64,000 nt of DNA. Source: Pseudoclavibacter sp. Marseille-Q3772 (GTDB taxonomy: Bacteria > Actinomycetota > Actinomycetes > Actinomycetales > Microbacteriaceae). Positions 56,778-64,000 of this stretch are shown here, piece after piece; within the stretch, counting starts at the first letter, position 1; each line of letters begins with the position of its first letter. The stretch is taken from assembly GCF_916618895.1 (NCBI RefSeq), contig NZ_OU745391.1, positions 1,798,001 through 1,862,000 of the forward strand, written 5' to 3'. The position numbers were made by a program, and so were the translations under genes. The notes below the pieces were generated by a model. That model searched no databases, had not been told where the DNA came from, and worked only from the letters and a program-made list of their open reading frames with translations.

Positions 56778-58112
56778 CTACGCGGGATTATCAAACGATG
56801 CGAGGTTGTTCGGATTGTGCGCCGCGATCACGGCGCGCAACTCGGGCCATGCCGACGCGAACCCGGGGTGCAGGGGGAGCGAGGTAACCGCATCCAGCGC
56901 CACCCATTCCAATGCCGATGATTCGGTATCACCCGCGACCGGTTCGAAGGATTCTTCGGTGACCACCACATAGGTGGTGTAGCTCCAGAACCCCAGGTCA
57001 AGGATGTGTTCATGGATGCGGGTAAGCGGCTGTGCGGGCACGCTCGCCTCTTCCTGTGCCTCGCGCACCGCCGCCTCGTACGGCGTTTCGTCACCGTCAC
57101 GCGCTCCGCCAGGGATCCCCCAGGTATCGCCCTGGTGACTCCACGGTGCGCGGTGCTGTAAGAGCACCGCATTTCGTTTGGGGTCGTACACCACCAGGCC
57201 AGCCGCACCGAAGCGGCCCCAATAGCGGCGACCATCGGGTCCGGTCACCCAGCCGTCACCGGAATACGCGTGCGGCGCCCGTAGCAGCGACAGCACGGGA
57301 GCAAGTCGTTCGCGAGCGATCGAATCGAGTGTTTGCAGCGGCCTTGGCAGGCAATCGGATGCGGTGAGCTCCAGCATTTCGGCGAGCGTCGCGATCACGC
57401 GCAGACTGCCGTAGCGAGAGAACGCCTGCCACAGTGGGGCAAAGGCACTTGCGGCGGTGGGGGTGTTCGCCAACTCGATGGCAACCTCTGGGAACATGCC
57501 CGCGATTACCGAATACCAGACGTCGAACCCGGCAGCGAGATGCGCGGGTGCGGTGGCATCGCCGGATGTGCCGATGGTGATCCGCTCGGGGAGTGCGTTC
57601 CGCAGCGCGCGAATCGCAGTGTGCGGGTCGGCGCTCGCGGGAGTTTTGAACGCACGCACGGTCGGAATCTCGGCGAGCGCCCGATACGTGTCTAGGTCGA
57701 ACTCGAACCGAGTGGTGGTCGGGTTGTCGTAGACGATGATCGGCAGCGATGTGCTCGCGGCGACGTCGCTGTACAGCGAGATCACCTCGGGTGCGGTCAA
57801 CGGTTGATAGGACATTGGCGCGAGCAGCAGCTCGGTGACACCGGCGGCAGCGGCATCAGCCGCATATTGAATCGCCTGCGCGGTACTGATGGCGCTAATC
57901 CCCGCGGTGAGCGGTTTGGTGCATGTTCCCGCCGCGATCTCAATGACGTGACGGCGCTGGTCACGGTCGAGGTAGGCGCCGTTGCCGGTGGAGCCGAGCA
58001 CGGTAACACCGGCAACATCGCTGGTATTCAGGTGTTCGAGGATGCGGGTAAAGGCGGGCTCGTCAACGCGATCGGCTCGCATCGGGGTGAGTGGGAAAGC
58101 GTTGACGTTCAC
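56778..58112 (-). CDS. fusion of DHDPS-family lyase and NUDIX hydrolase
   Basis: A 444-residue protein. Residues 1-280 are a DapA-family TIM barrel: GSTGN (40-44, usual GTTGE), YDNP with Tyr128, and the Schiff-base Lys156 in AFKTPAS. Residues 283-430 are a NUDIX domain: the linker GDGWVTGPDGRRYWGRFG, then a NUDIX box with Gly336, Glu342, Arg350, Glu351, Glu354 and Glu355 (GX5EX7REXXEE). Both parts keep their catalytic residues. There is no stop or frameshift at the junction. The lyase may act on a keto-sugar acid rather than making dihydrodipicolinate. ATG 58112. Confidence 0.8.
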   Translation of the reverse strand: MNVNAFPLTPMRADRVDEPAFTRILEHLNTSDVAGVTVLGSTGNGAYLDRDQRRHVIEIAAGTCTKPLTAGISAISTAQAIQYAADAAAAGVTELLLAPMSYQPLTAPEVISLYSDVAASTSLPIIVYDNPTTTRFEFDLDTYRALAEIPTVRAFKTPASADPHTAIRALRNALPERITIGTSGDATAPAHLAAGFDVWYSVIAGMFPEVAIELANTPTAASAFAPLWQAFSRYGSLRVIATLAEMLELTASDCLPRPLQTLDSIARERLAPVLSLLRAPHAYSGDGWVTGPDGRRYWGRFGAAGLVVYDPKRNAVLLQHRAPWSHQGDTWGIPGGARDGDETPYEAAVREAQEEASVPAQPLTRIHEHILDLGFWSYTTYVVVTEESFEPVAGDTESSALEWVALDAVTSLPLHPGFASAWPELRAVIAAHNPNNLASFDNPA

Positions 58113-58121
58113 GCTGGCAGC

Positions 58122-58820
58122 TTATCGACCCTCAGCTGAGATCCGTCCATCCACCACGGTGACCAGGCGGTCGAGTGCGTCTCGGTGAACGAGGTCGTGG
58201 GTGACCAGCAGCGTTGCCGTATTGCGTTCGTGTGTCAGCCGCTGGATGAGCGACATGATCTCCGCTCCGCGTTCCTGATCGAGCGCGCTGGTCGGCTCAT
58301 CGATCAGCAGCACGCTCGGGTCGTGGACGAGACCGCGGGCGATCGCAACCCGCTGTCGTTGCCCACCCGAGAGCTGGCTGGGGCGCTTGTCGGCGTGCTC
58401 GGCGAGACCCACCGCATCCAACAGCTCATCAACATTGCTGCGAACCTCTTCACGGCGCTGGGAGCGGTGCTTACCGCCGAGCTCCGCCATCACCTCGAGC
58501 TGTTCGCGTGCGGTGAGCGCTGGCAGCAGGTTCGACTGCTGAAACACAATGCCGATGTGTTCGCGGCGAAGTTCCGTGGCCTCATCTTTGCTGAGCGTCG
58601 CCGCATCAACAGTGGTGTCGTCAGCAGTAACCAGCACGCGACCGGAATCGGGACTGATCAGGGTGGCTGCGACCGCGAGGATGCTCGACTTACCGGAGCC
58701 GGACGGGCCGGTAATCCCGGTGACCACACCGGGCTGGCCGTGCAGGGTGACATCGTCAACGGCGGTGACGCGGTCGTTGCCATCGGGGAAGGTGAGTGTT
58801 ACGTGTTCAAGAGCAATCAT
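58122..58820 (-). CDS. ABC transporter ATPase, MacB/LolD type
   Basis: A 232-residue nucleotide-binding protein. Walker A GPSGSGKSSILAV, Q-loop VFQQSNLLPALT, signature LSGGQRQRVAIARGL, Walker B VLLIDEPTSALDQ and H-loop LLVTHD are all present. The FQQSNLLPALT stretch is typical of the MacB/LolD class. Its start overlaps the permease stop by four bases. The pair would act on a membrane or envelope substrate that is not predictable. Confidence 0.92.
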   Translation of the reverse strand: MIALEHVTLTFPDGNDRVTAVDDVTLHGQPGVVTGITGPSGSGKSSILAVAATLISPDSGRVLVTADDTTVDAATLSKDEATELRREHIGIVFQQSNLLPALTAREQLEVMAELGGKHRSQRREEVRSNVDELLDAVGLAEHADKRPSQLSGGQRQRVAIARGLVHDPSVLLIDEPTSALDQERGAEIMSLIQRLTHERNTATLLVTHDLVHRDALDRLVTVVDGRISAEGR

Positions 58821-59932
58821 CGGTTACTTCCAAGTGCAGTGAGCGGATCGGCTTTGGTGACGGTGCGCAGCGCAAATGCTGCGCCGGCAAGACCGAGCGC
58901 GGCCATGATGACGGCCGGTAGTGCGGTGGTGAGCAGCGAGAGTTCGAATGGCAGGACGTTTGCGGCAAGCAGACCAAGACCTACGACGGCGAGTAAACCG
59001 ATGCCGATGCCGATGATCAACACGATGGCTGCTTGACCCAGTGCATCCCGAACGAGCGAACGGGTGGTTGCCCCGAGCGCTTTCAATACCGCAATGTCAC
59101 CGGCGCGCTGAATGGTCCACACGGTAAAGAACGCGCCAACCACCAGGGCACTAATGCCGAACAGCAGCGCGATCATGAGACCGAGCGAACCGATTTCGGA
59201 TTTGAATGATTCAAGCGCGGTCAGGCTCATGAGGGCGGTGTCCGCAGAGGTGCCGGTATCGGCAGCAATCGCATCGAAGTCGGTGCCCTGTTCACCGGAG
59301 ACCGCCAAGAGGGTGGGGTCGCCAGTACCGCCGAGACGGTCGCTCAGTTCATGCCAGGCGTCGCTATCGACCACGGCGATTGGGGTGTGGCTGTAGTGCA
59401 GATCAGTTGCGATGTCCGCGACGGTGTAGTCAATACCGGCGATTTGTACGGTTGCGCCCTTAGCCGCGTTGAGCGATTCAGCTGCCGGTTCTGAGAGCAC
59501 GATCTGATCGGATGCATCGGGCACGAGCTCGGTGAGTTCGGTACGACGCGCCTCGGTCAGATCGGTCGGCAGGCCGAACACTGCGAGGCCAGTGGTATCG
59601 CGGGTCTCGGTGTCGTTGGCGTCCTCGGCGAGCGCCGCGCGTGCCTGGGTGATGCCAACGGCAGTGACGGTGTCGATACCGGATGCATCCTGCCAGGTCT
59701 TCGTGGCCGCATCCGAAATACTCGATGCGGCGAAGCTGGTGCTGCCATCATCGGATTTGCTGAGCACCAGGCGGTCGCCGGGAAGGGCGAGGACTGCCGA
59801 GATATTTTGACCCGCGAGACCGCCCGTGAGACCGGCAAGGAAACCGACCAATAGGGTGATGAGTGCGACCACTGCGCTGATGAGCGCGAACCGGCCGCGC
59901 GCGTGACGTAATTCGCGCCAGGCTACAAACAT
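58817..59932 (-). CDS. FtsX-like ABC permease
   Basis: A 371-residue permease of the MacB/FtsX type: an N-terminal helix (FALISAVVALITLLVGFLAG), an extracytoplasmic domain (about residues 45-235) and three C-terminal helices (LGLMIALLFGISALVVGAFF; AAIVLIIGIGIGLLAVVGLG; ALPAVIMAALGLAGAAFALR). ATG 59932 follows AAGGAGG and was preferred over a start 96 bases further up. It forms an operon with the ATPase. A perfect-looking palindrome lies 83 bp upstream. Confidence 0.9.
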   Translation of the reverse strand: MFVAWRELRHARGRFALISAVVALITLLVGFLAGLTGGLAGQNISAVLALPGDRLVLSKSDDGSTSFAASSISDAATKTWQDASGIDTVTAVGITQARAALAEDANDTETRDTTGLAVFGLPTDLTEARRTELTELVPDASDQIVLSEPAAESLNAAKGATVQIAGIDYTVADIATDLHYSHTPIAVVDSDAWHELSDRLGGTGDPTLLAVSGEQGTDFDAIAADTGTSADTALMSLTALESFKSEIGSLGLMIALLFGISALVVGAFFTVWTIQRAGDIAVLKALGATTRSLVRDALGQAAIVLIIGIGIGLLAVVGLGLLAANVLPFELSLLTTALPAVIMAALGLAGAAFALRTVTKADPLTALGSNR

Positions 59933-60014
59933 GGGAACCTCCTTGGCCGCGTCGTTCGCGGCTGATGATTCCAGTGTGTTCGCGCGGGTAGCGGAACACA
60001 TCGCCTGAAGCATT

Positions 60015-60050
60015 GGACCCTGTCTCAACCATTTGGTTGAAACAGGGTCC
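60015..60050. promoter_or_regulatory. 36-bp near-perfect palindrome before the ABC exporter
   Basis: GGACCCTGT-C-TCAACC and GGTTGA-A-ACAGGGTCC flank ATTT, one mismatch in the stem. It lies between the end of the aldehyde dehydrogenase gene and the start of the exporter operon, both on the minus strand. It could be a terminator (though no T-run follows) or an operator for a TetR- or MarR-type repressor of the exporter. Confidence 0.6.
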
Positions 60051-60093
60051 GTGTGCCGGTTGCCGTACCGGCCAGATGGGCGATAGGAGCGCG

Positions 60094-61476
60094 TTACTTC
60101 ACTACGTGGAACAGGCGCTTATTGACGAACTCATCGATACCCAGCGGGCCGAGTTCGCGGCCGTAGCCCGAGCGCTTGACTCCACCGAACGGCATCTCCG
60201 ACACCTCGGGTGCCTGGGCGTTCACACCCACCATGCCCGCTTCCAGCTGTTCACCGAACCGCTCGGCCTGCTCGCGATCGGTCGAGTACACCGATGCGCC
60301 GAGCCCGTACGGGGTGTCGTTTGCCAGTGCCAGCGCTTCTTCCTCGCTGTTCACCTTGAACACCATGGCAACCGGACCGAACAGCTCCTCGCGGTACGCA
60401 CGTGCTGCCGGGGTCACATCCACGAGCACCGCTGGGCTCACCCAGTACCCGGGGCGCTCGAGACGCTCGCCACCGATGAGTAGCCGCGCGCCATTTGTGG
60501 TGGCATCGGCAAGCTGGTCGAGTAGTCCCGTGGCGGCAGCTTCGGATGAGAGCGGACTGAATCCGCCACCGTCACGGTTATCGAGGGGGTCGATCGGTTG
60601 CAGCTCGGCGGTGACTTTAACGAGCTCATTCACGAACTCGTCGTAGATGTCGGCCATCACGATCATGCGCTTGTTCGAGTTGCATGCCTGGCCGGTGTTC
60701 TCGAAGCGGATGGCCGCCGCTTCACGAGCCAGGGCGGGGATATCGTCGTGCGAGAGTACGACATAGGGGTCTGCGCCGCCGAGTTCGAGCACCGCCTTCT
60801 TTAGCGACTTACCCGCCTGTTCGGCAATGATTGCGCCGGCGCGTTCCGAACCGGTGAGCGATACGCCGGCGACTCGGTCGCTGGCGATCAGCGTTGAGAT
60901 CTGTTCGTGGGTCGCAAAGAGGTTCTCGTACACGCCCTGCGGAACACCGGCCTCGCGCATGATGTCAGCGATGACGGTGGCGGATTCGGCGCAGATCTCC
61001 GCGTGCTTCAACAGCACCGTGTTTCCGGCAACCAGGTTCGGTGCGGCGAAGCGAGCGACCTGATAGTACGGGTAGTTCCAGGGCATAATTCCGAGGATCG
61101 AGCCTAGCGGGCGGCGCTGGACGACCGAGCGCGAGGTATCGGTTTCGCTCAGCACCTGGTCGGCCAGCTGGTCGGGTCCGGCTTCCGCGAAGTAGCGGAA
61201 GATATCGGCCGAGAAGTCAACCTCGCCGTAGCTCTCGCCGAGCGGCTTACCCATTTCCGTGGCGATGATCCGCGCGAGCTCGTCGCGCTTCGCGGTGAAC
61301 AGCTCGCTAACGCGGCGAACAACTGCGGCGCGCTCGGCAATCGGGGTTGCGCGCCACGTTGCCGTTGCTGCCGATGCGCGGTCGAGGGCCGCGGCCAGCT
61401 CGGCATCGGTGATGAACGGCACCTCCTTGGTGATCTCGCCCGTGGCGGGGTTTTGGGTGCGATAGTTCGCGGGCAT
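60094..61476 (-). CDS. gabD: NAD(P)-dependent semialdehyde dehydrogenase (succinate-semialdehyde type)
   Basis: A 460-residue aldehyde dehydrogenase. The active-site Glu lies in LELGGADPYVVL and the catalytic Cys in FENTGQACNSNKR. PWNYPYYQ is the cofactor-binding segment and EMPFGGVKRSGYGRE the C-terminal signature. GQACNSNKR and the overall length match the group that acts on succinate semialdehyde. It lies 32 bases downstream of a class III aminotransferase, so the two probably carry out two steps of GABA or a related amine degradation. ATG 61476 with AAGGGAG upstream. Confidence 0.88.
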   Translation of the reverse strand: MPANYRTQNPATGEITKEVPFITDAELAAALDRASAATATWRATPIAERAAVVRRVSELFTAKRDELARIIATEMGKPLGESYGEVDFSADIFRYFAEAGPDQLADQVLSETDTSRSVVQRRPLGSILGIMPWNYPYYQVARFAAPNLVAGNTVLLKHAEICAESATVIADIMREAGVPQGVYENLFATHEQISTLIASDRVAGVSLTGSERAGAIIAEQAGKSLKKAVLELGGADPYVVLSHDDIPALAREAAAIRFENTGQACNSNKRMIVMADIYDEFVNELVKVTAELQPIDPLDNRDGGGFSPLSSEAAATGLLDQLADATTNGARLLIGGERLERPGYWVSPAVLVDVTPAARAYREELFGPVAMVFKVNSEEEALALANDTPYGLGASVYSTDREQAERFGEQLEAGMVGVNAQAPEVSEMPFGGVKRSGYGRELGPLGIDEFVNKRLFHVVK

Positions 61477-61508
61477 AGGTACTCCCTTGGCAGTTGATTG
61501 TCAGTGGG

Positions 61509-62819
61509 CTATGAAACTTGGGTGCTGCGCAGCGCCTGCGCGATGGCGGTGAGGCCGCGACGTACTTCATCATCGCTGATGTTGCAGGGCGGCACCACGT
61601 GGATGCGGTTGTCTGCGGTGAACGGCAGAATGCCCTGTTCGAGCAGCGCGGCTTTCACCGCCGACATGTATGCCGCCGATACTGGTGTGCGCTGCTCGGC
61701 ATCGGCGACGAGTTCGATCGCCCAGAACACGCCCCGGCCGCGAACCTCACCGACCACGTCGAGTTCTGCTTCGAGCGCACGTAGTTCCGGGCCGATGATC
61801 TCTTCGCCCAGTCGTCGCGCGTGCTCGACGATCCCCTCATCCCGCATCGCCTCGATCGTCGCCACCGCAGCAGCGCAGGCCAGGGGATGACCGGAGTAGG
61901 TAAGACCACCCGGGAACACTTCATCATCAAACTTCGCGGCGATCGGTGCCGAAACGATGACACCGCCCAGTGGCACATAGCCGCTATTAACACCCTTGGC
62001 GAAGGTGATGAGGTCGGGGACGACATCGTGTGCCGAGAATGCGAACCACTCGCCGGTGCGCCCGAATCCGGCCATGACTTCATCCAGGATCAGCACGATT
62101 CCGTAGCGATCACAGATTTCCCGCACACCGCGCAAGTAACCGGCCGGTGGCACGAGCACTCCGGCGGTTCCGGGGACCGATTCGAGTAGGATCGCCGCAA
62201 TCGTTTCGGCCCCTTCGGCGAGGATGGTTTGTTCAAGATGCTCCAGGGCACGTTCGCTCTCCTGGGCCTCGGTTTCCGCCCAGAATCGAGTGCGGTACAG
62301 GTGCGGACCGAACACGTGCAGGTGGCCGCGCGCGTAGTCATTGGGGATGCGTCGCCAGTCGCCGGTGGCGACGATGGCAGCGCCGGTGTTGCCGTGATAC
62401 GAGCGATAGTGCGAAATGACCTTGTCGCGTCCGGTGTAGCGGCGGGCCATTCGGATCGCGTTTTCGTTCGCGTCGGCACCGCCGTTGGTAAAGAACACCT
62501 TCTTGAACCCCTCGGGCGCCAGCTCGAGGATGAGCTGTGCGGCGCGGGCTCGTGTGGCGTTGGCGTGTGCCGGGGCGATCGTAGTGAGCTGCTGTGCCTG
62601 CTTGGTGATGGCAGCGACAACTGCGGGATGCTGGTGGCCAATATTGGTGTTCACCAGCTGACTTGAGAGATCCAGGTACTCGTTGCCGTCGTGGTCGATG
62701 AGGGTCGAGGCGTGTCCGGTCTTGAACGCCAGCGGCGCGAGTGTTGCCTGCGCCGACCACGAGTGCAGTACGTGACTCGTGTCGTTGGCGATTACTTCGG
62801 CATTGGTGAGTTCTGTCAT
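61509..62819 (-). CDS. class III PLP aminotransferase (GABA/omega-amino type)
   Basis: A 436-residue enzyme of the class III (subgroup II) fold. It has FTNGGADANENAIRMARRYT, the stacking SYHGNTGAA, LILDEVMAGFGRTGEW with the PLP-binding Asp, FAKGVNSGYVPLGGV with the Schiff-base Lys, and GLTYSGHPLACAAAVA. Together with the downstream semialdehyde dehydrogenase it fits GABA or omega-amino acid use; the exact substrate is undecided. ATG 62819 follows AAGGGAG. A divergent PucR-type regulator starts 122 bp away. Confidence 0.88.
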   Translation of the reverse strand: MTELTNAEVIANDTSHVLHSWSAQATLAPLAFKTGHASTLIDHDGNEYLDLSSQLVNTNIGHQHPAVVAAITKQAQQLTTIAPAHANATRARAAQLILELAPEGFKKVFFTNGGADANENAIRMARRYTGRDKVISHYRSYHGNTGAAIVATGDWRRIPNDYARGHLHVFGPHLYRTRFWAETEAQESERALEHLEQTILAEGAETIAAILLESVPGTAGVLVPPAGYLRGVREICDRYGIVLILDEVMAGFGRTGEWFAFSAHDVVPDLITFAKGVNSGYVPLGGVIVSAPIAAKFDDEVFPGGLTYSGHPLACAAAVATIEAMRDEGIVEHARRLGEEIIGPELRALEAELDVVGEVRGRGVFWAIELVADAEQRTPVSAAYMSAVKAALLEQGILPFTADNRIHVVPPCNISDDEVRRGLTAIAQALRSTQVS

Positions 62820-62890
62820 GGTGCTCCCTTGCAACAGTGGTGACTGTGCCCAATGATTGCGCGACACCGCATCCGCAGAGCGTGCCGATT

Positions 62891-62911
62891 CCGTGAAGTG
62901 CGCCGTGAAGT
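62891..62911. promoter_or_regulatory. short direct repeat in the regulator-aminotransferase gap
   Basis: CCGTGAAGT occurs at 62891-62899 and again at 62903-62911, 12 bp apart, in the 122-bp gap between the divergent genes. Direct half-sites near helical spacing are compatible with a PucR-type activator site. Evidence is limited to the repeat. Confidence 0.35.
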
Positions 62912-62941
62912 TTCGACAAATCCGCACCGTAGGATGGCTGG

Positions 62942-64000
62942 ATGCCACTCACGCTGCGCGAACTCATCAACACACCGGAGCTGAACCTCAAGCTCGTTGA
63001 GGGCGAGGAGAGCCCGAACCTCGAACACGAACTGTCCTGGGTGCATTCATCCGATCTACTCGACCCGACACCGTGGTTGGAGGCCGGACAATTGCTGCTC
63101 ACCGATGGCTCGCAGTTCACCGGCGAGTCAAGCGTGAGCGAGTATGTCGGGCGGCTACAGGATGCGGGGATCCTTGGGCTCGGGTATGCGGTCGGGGTGA
63201 TTTCTGATTTGGTGCCGGAAGAGCTCAGCGAAGCCTGTCGAACGGCCAACCTGCCGCTCATCGTTGTTACTGGGCGGATGCCGTTCATTCGGATTATTCG
63301 CTACGTTGCCGACCGGATCGCGGCCGACCGCAGCGCCCGAACGATGAAATCGATTGCCGCGCAGCGCGCAATTGCCCGCGCCGCTCTGCAACCGAATGGC
63401 CTTGCGGCAACCCTGCACGAGCTCGAAACACAGCTTGATTGCTGGGTCGCGCTCTACGACCAGCTGGGCCGGCCGATCCGCCTGCAAACCAAGCGTTCGG
63501 CCCCATCCAAACTCATCGACGACCTCTCCGCATCGGTTGCCGCGACGCTGCGCGGCGCCAAGCGCGCCAGTCGCACGCTCGACACCGAAGCCGGTGAAGT
63601 GACGCTGCAGACCATCGGTCGCACCGGGGCGCTGCTGGGCGCACTGGTGATCGGCAAATCGATCACCGGTGACTCGGAGAGCAATGACCTGGTCGCAAGC
63701 GTGCTCGGCATCGCAACCATTGCGATTGAGCAGCACCGAGTGCTCGATACGGCCCGGCATGAGCTTCGTCGCGGGGTGTTGGCGCTCCTTGAGGCGCAGG
63801 CGACGGATGCGGCTGTTGCGGCATTGCGGGCACTCGGCGGATGGGTGCCAGACGGCCCGGTCATGGTGTCGGCTGTTCGTGGCGTCAAGAATTGGCGGGC
63901 GACGCTCGGGGAATTGGAAGTACTGGCATCCGGCGGCGAGTTCGCCTTCGCCCAGGTGGGCGAGGAACTCGTCGTCGTCGAACCCGCTCAGCTGACCCCT
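62942..64000 (+). CDS. PucR-family transcriptional regulator, 3' truncated
   Basis: The frame is open from ATG 62942 to the right edge, so the C-terminal helix-turn-helix is not seen. The visible 353 residues start MPLTLRELINTPELNLKLVE, then HELSWVHSSDLLDPTPWLEA and GQLLLTDGSQF, the PucR N-terminal domain, and continue into a GAF-like stretch (ATLHELETQLDCWVALYDQL). PucR regulators govern purine, GABA and amine use; here it is divergent from a GABA-type aminotransferase and dehydrogenase, which it most likely activates. Confidence 0.85.
   Translation, partial: MPLTLRELINTPELNLKLVEGEESPNLEHELSWVHSSDLLDPTPWLEAGQLLLTDGSQFTGESSVSEYVGRLQDAGILGLGYAVGVISDLVPEELSEACRTANLPLIVVTGRMPFIRIIRYVADRIAADRSARTMKSIAAQRAIARAALQPNGLAATLHELETQLDCWVALYDQLGRPIRLQTKRSAPSKLIDDLSASVAATLRGAKRASRTLDTEAGEVTLQTIGRTGALLGALVIGKSITGDSESNDLVASVLGIATIAIEQHRVLDTARHELRRGVLALLEAQATDAAVAALRALGGWVPDGPVMVSAVRGVKNWRATLGELEVLASGGEFAFAQVGEELVVVEPAQLTP

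Overview
The window looks like chromosomal DNA of a high-GC actinobacterium, most likely Microbacteriaceae (a Gulosibacter- or Pseudoclavibacter-like organism is a guess from overall feel; no 16S is present). Pointers are the many GTG starts, frequent GGATGC/GCATCC words, a GuaB plus GuaB3 pair, monomeric isocitrate dehydrogenase, a CIRCE-controlled lone groES, the DUF6350-purN-purH block and surface proteins ending in LAQTG sorting signals. About 45 protein genes are called. No rRNA, tRNA or CRISPR array was seen.

Layout. 0-8.3 kb: a truncated membrane gene, a THUMP-like methyltransferase, groES, an AbiEi/DUF559 nuclease-like gene between repeats, guaB and monomeric icd. 8.7-25.4 kb is the accessory part: a LAQTG adhesin, an HTH-PIN toxin-antitoxin pair, a gene-free kilobase, a single-chain Type ISP restriction-modification enzyme, an MFS exporter with its divergent MarR regulator, and a 1574-residue LAQTG surface protein. 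25.8-35.0 kb is housekeeping: guaB3, a SURF1-like gene, guaA, a Bax-inhibitor-1 protein, GDPD, pcrA. 35.1-38.9 kb is a five-gene lactococcin-972-type bacteriocin operon. 39.1-44.2 kb: DUF6350, purN, purH and a membrane protein carrying a degenerate DDAH-like domain. 44.2-55.5 kb: a Phd/RelE-type toxin-antitoxin pair, GNAT, ParA-like ATPase, fused anthranilate synthase, an ornithine-cyclodeaminase-family gene, purU, MFS, glyA-folD. 55.5-64 kb: galK, a DapA-NUDIX fusion, a MacB-like ABC exporter, and a GABA/aminobutyrate-type aminotransferase plus semialdehyde dehydrogenase divergent from a PucR-type regulator that runs off the window.

Three observations stand out. (1) The bacteriocin operon lies between two copies of the 3' end of pcrA (45 bp identical, about 70 bp similar), which marks it as a cassette inserted at the pcrA stop codon. 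(2) Seven intergenic palindromic elements of 61-75 bp, in two related subfamilies with arms around AACTGTCWC, are scattered through the first 26 kb and border accessory genes. They look like a REP/MITE-type family with no obvious mobilising enzyme here other than, speculatively, the DUF559 protein they flank. (3) Two unusual fusions: an inactive-looking DDAH domain on a membrane module, and a DHDPS-family domain joined to a NUDIX hydrolase.

Functionally, one-carbon and purine metabolism is well represented (glyA, folD, purU, purN, purH, guaA, guaB, guaB3), and the accessory genes are mainly defence, competition and cell-surface functions.
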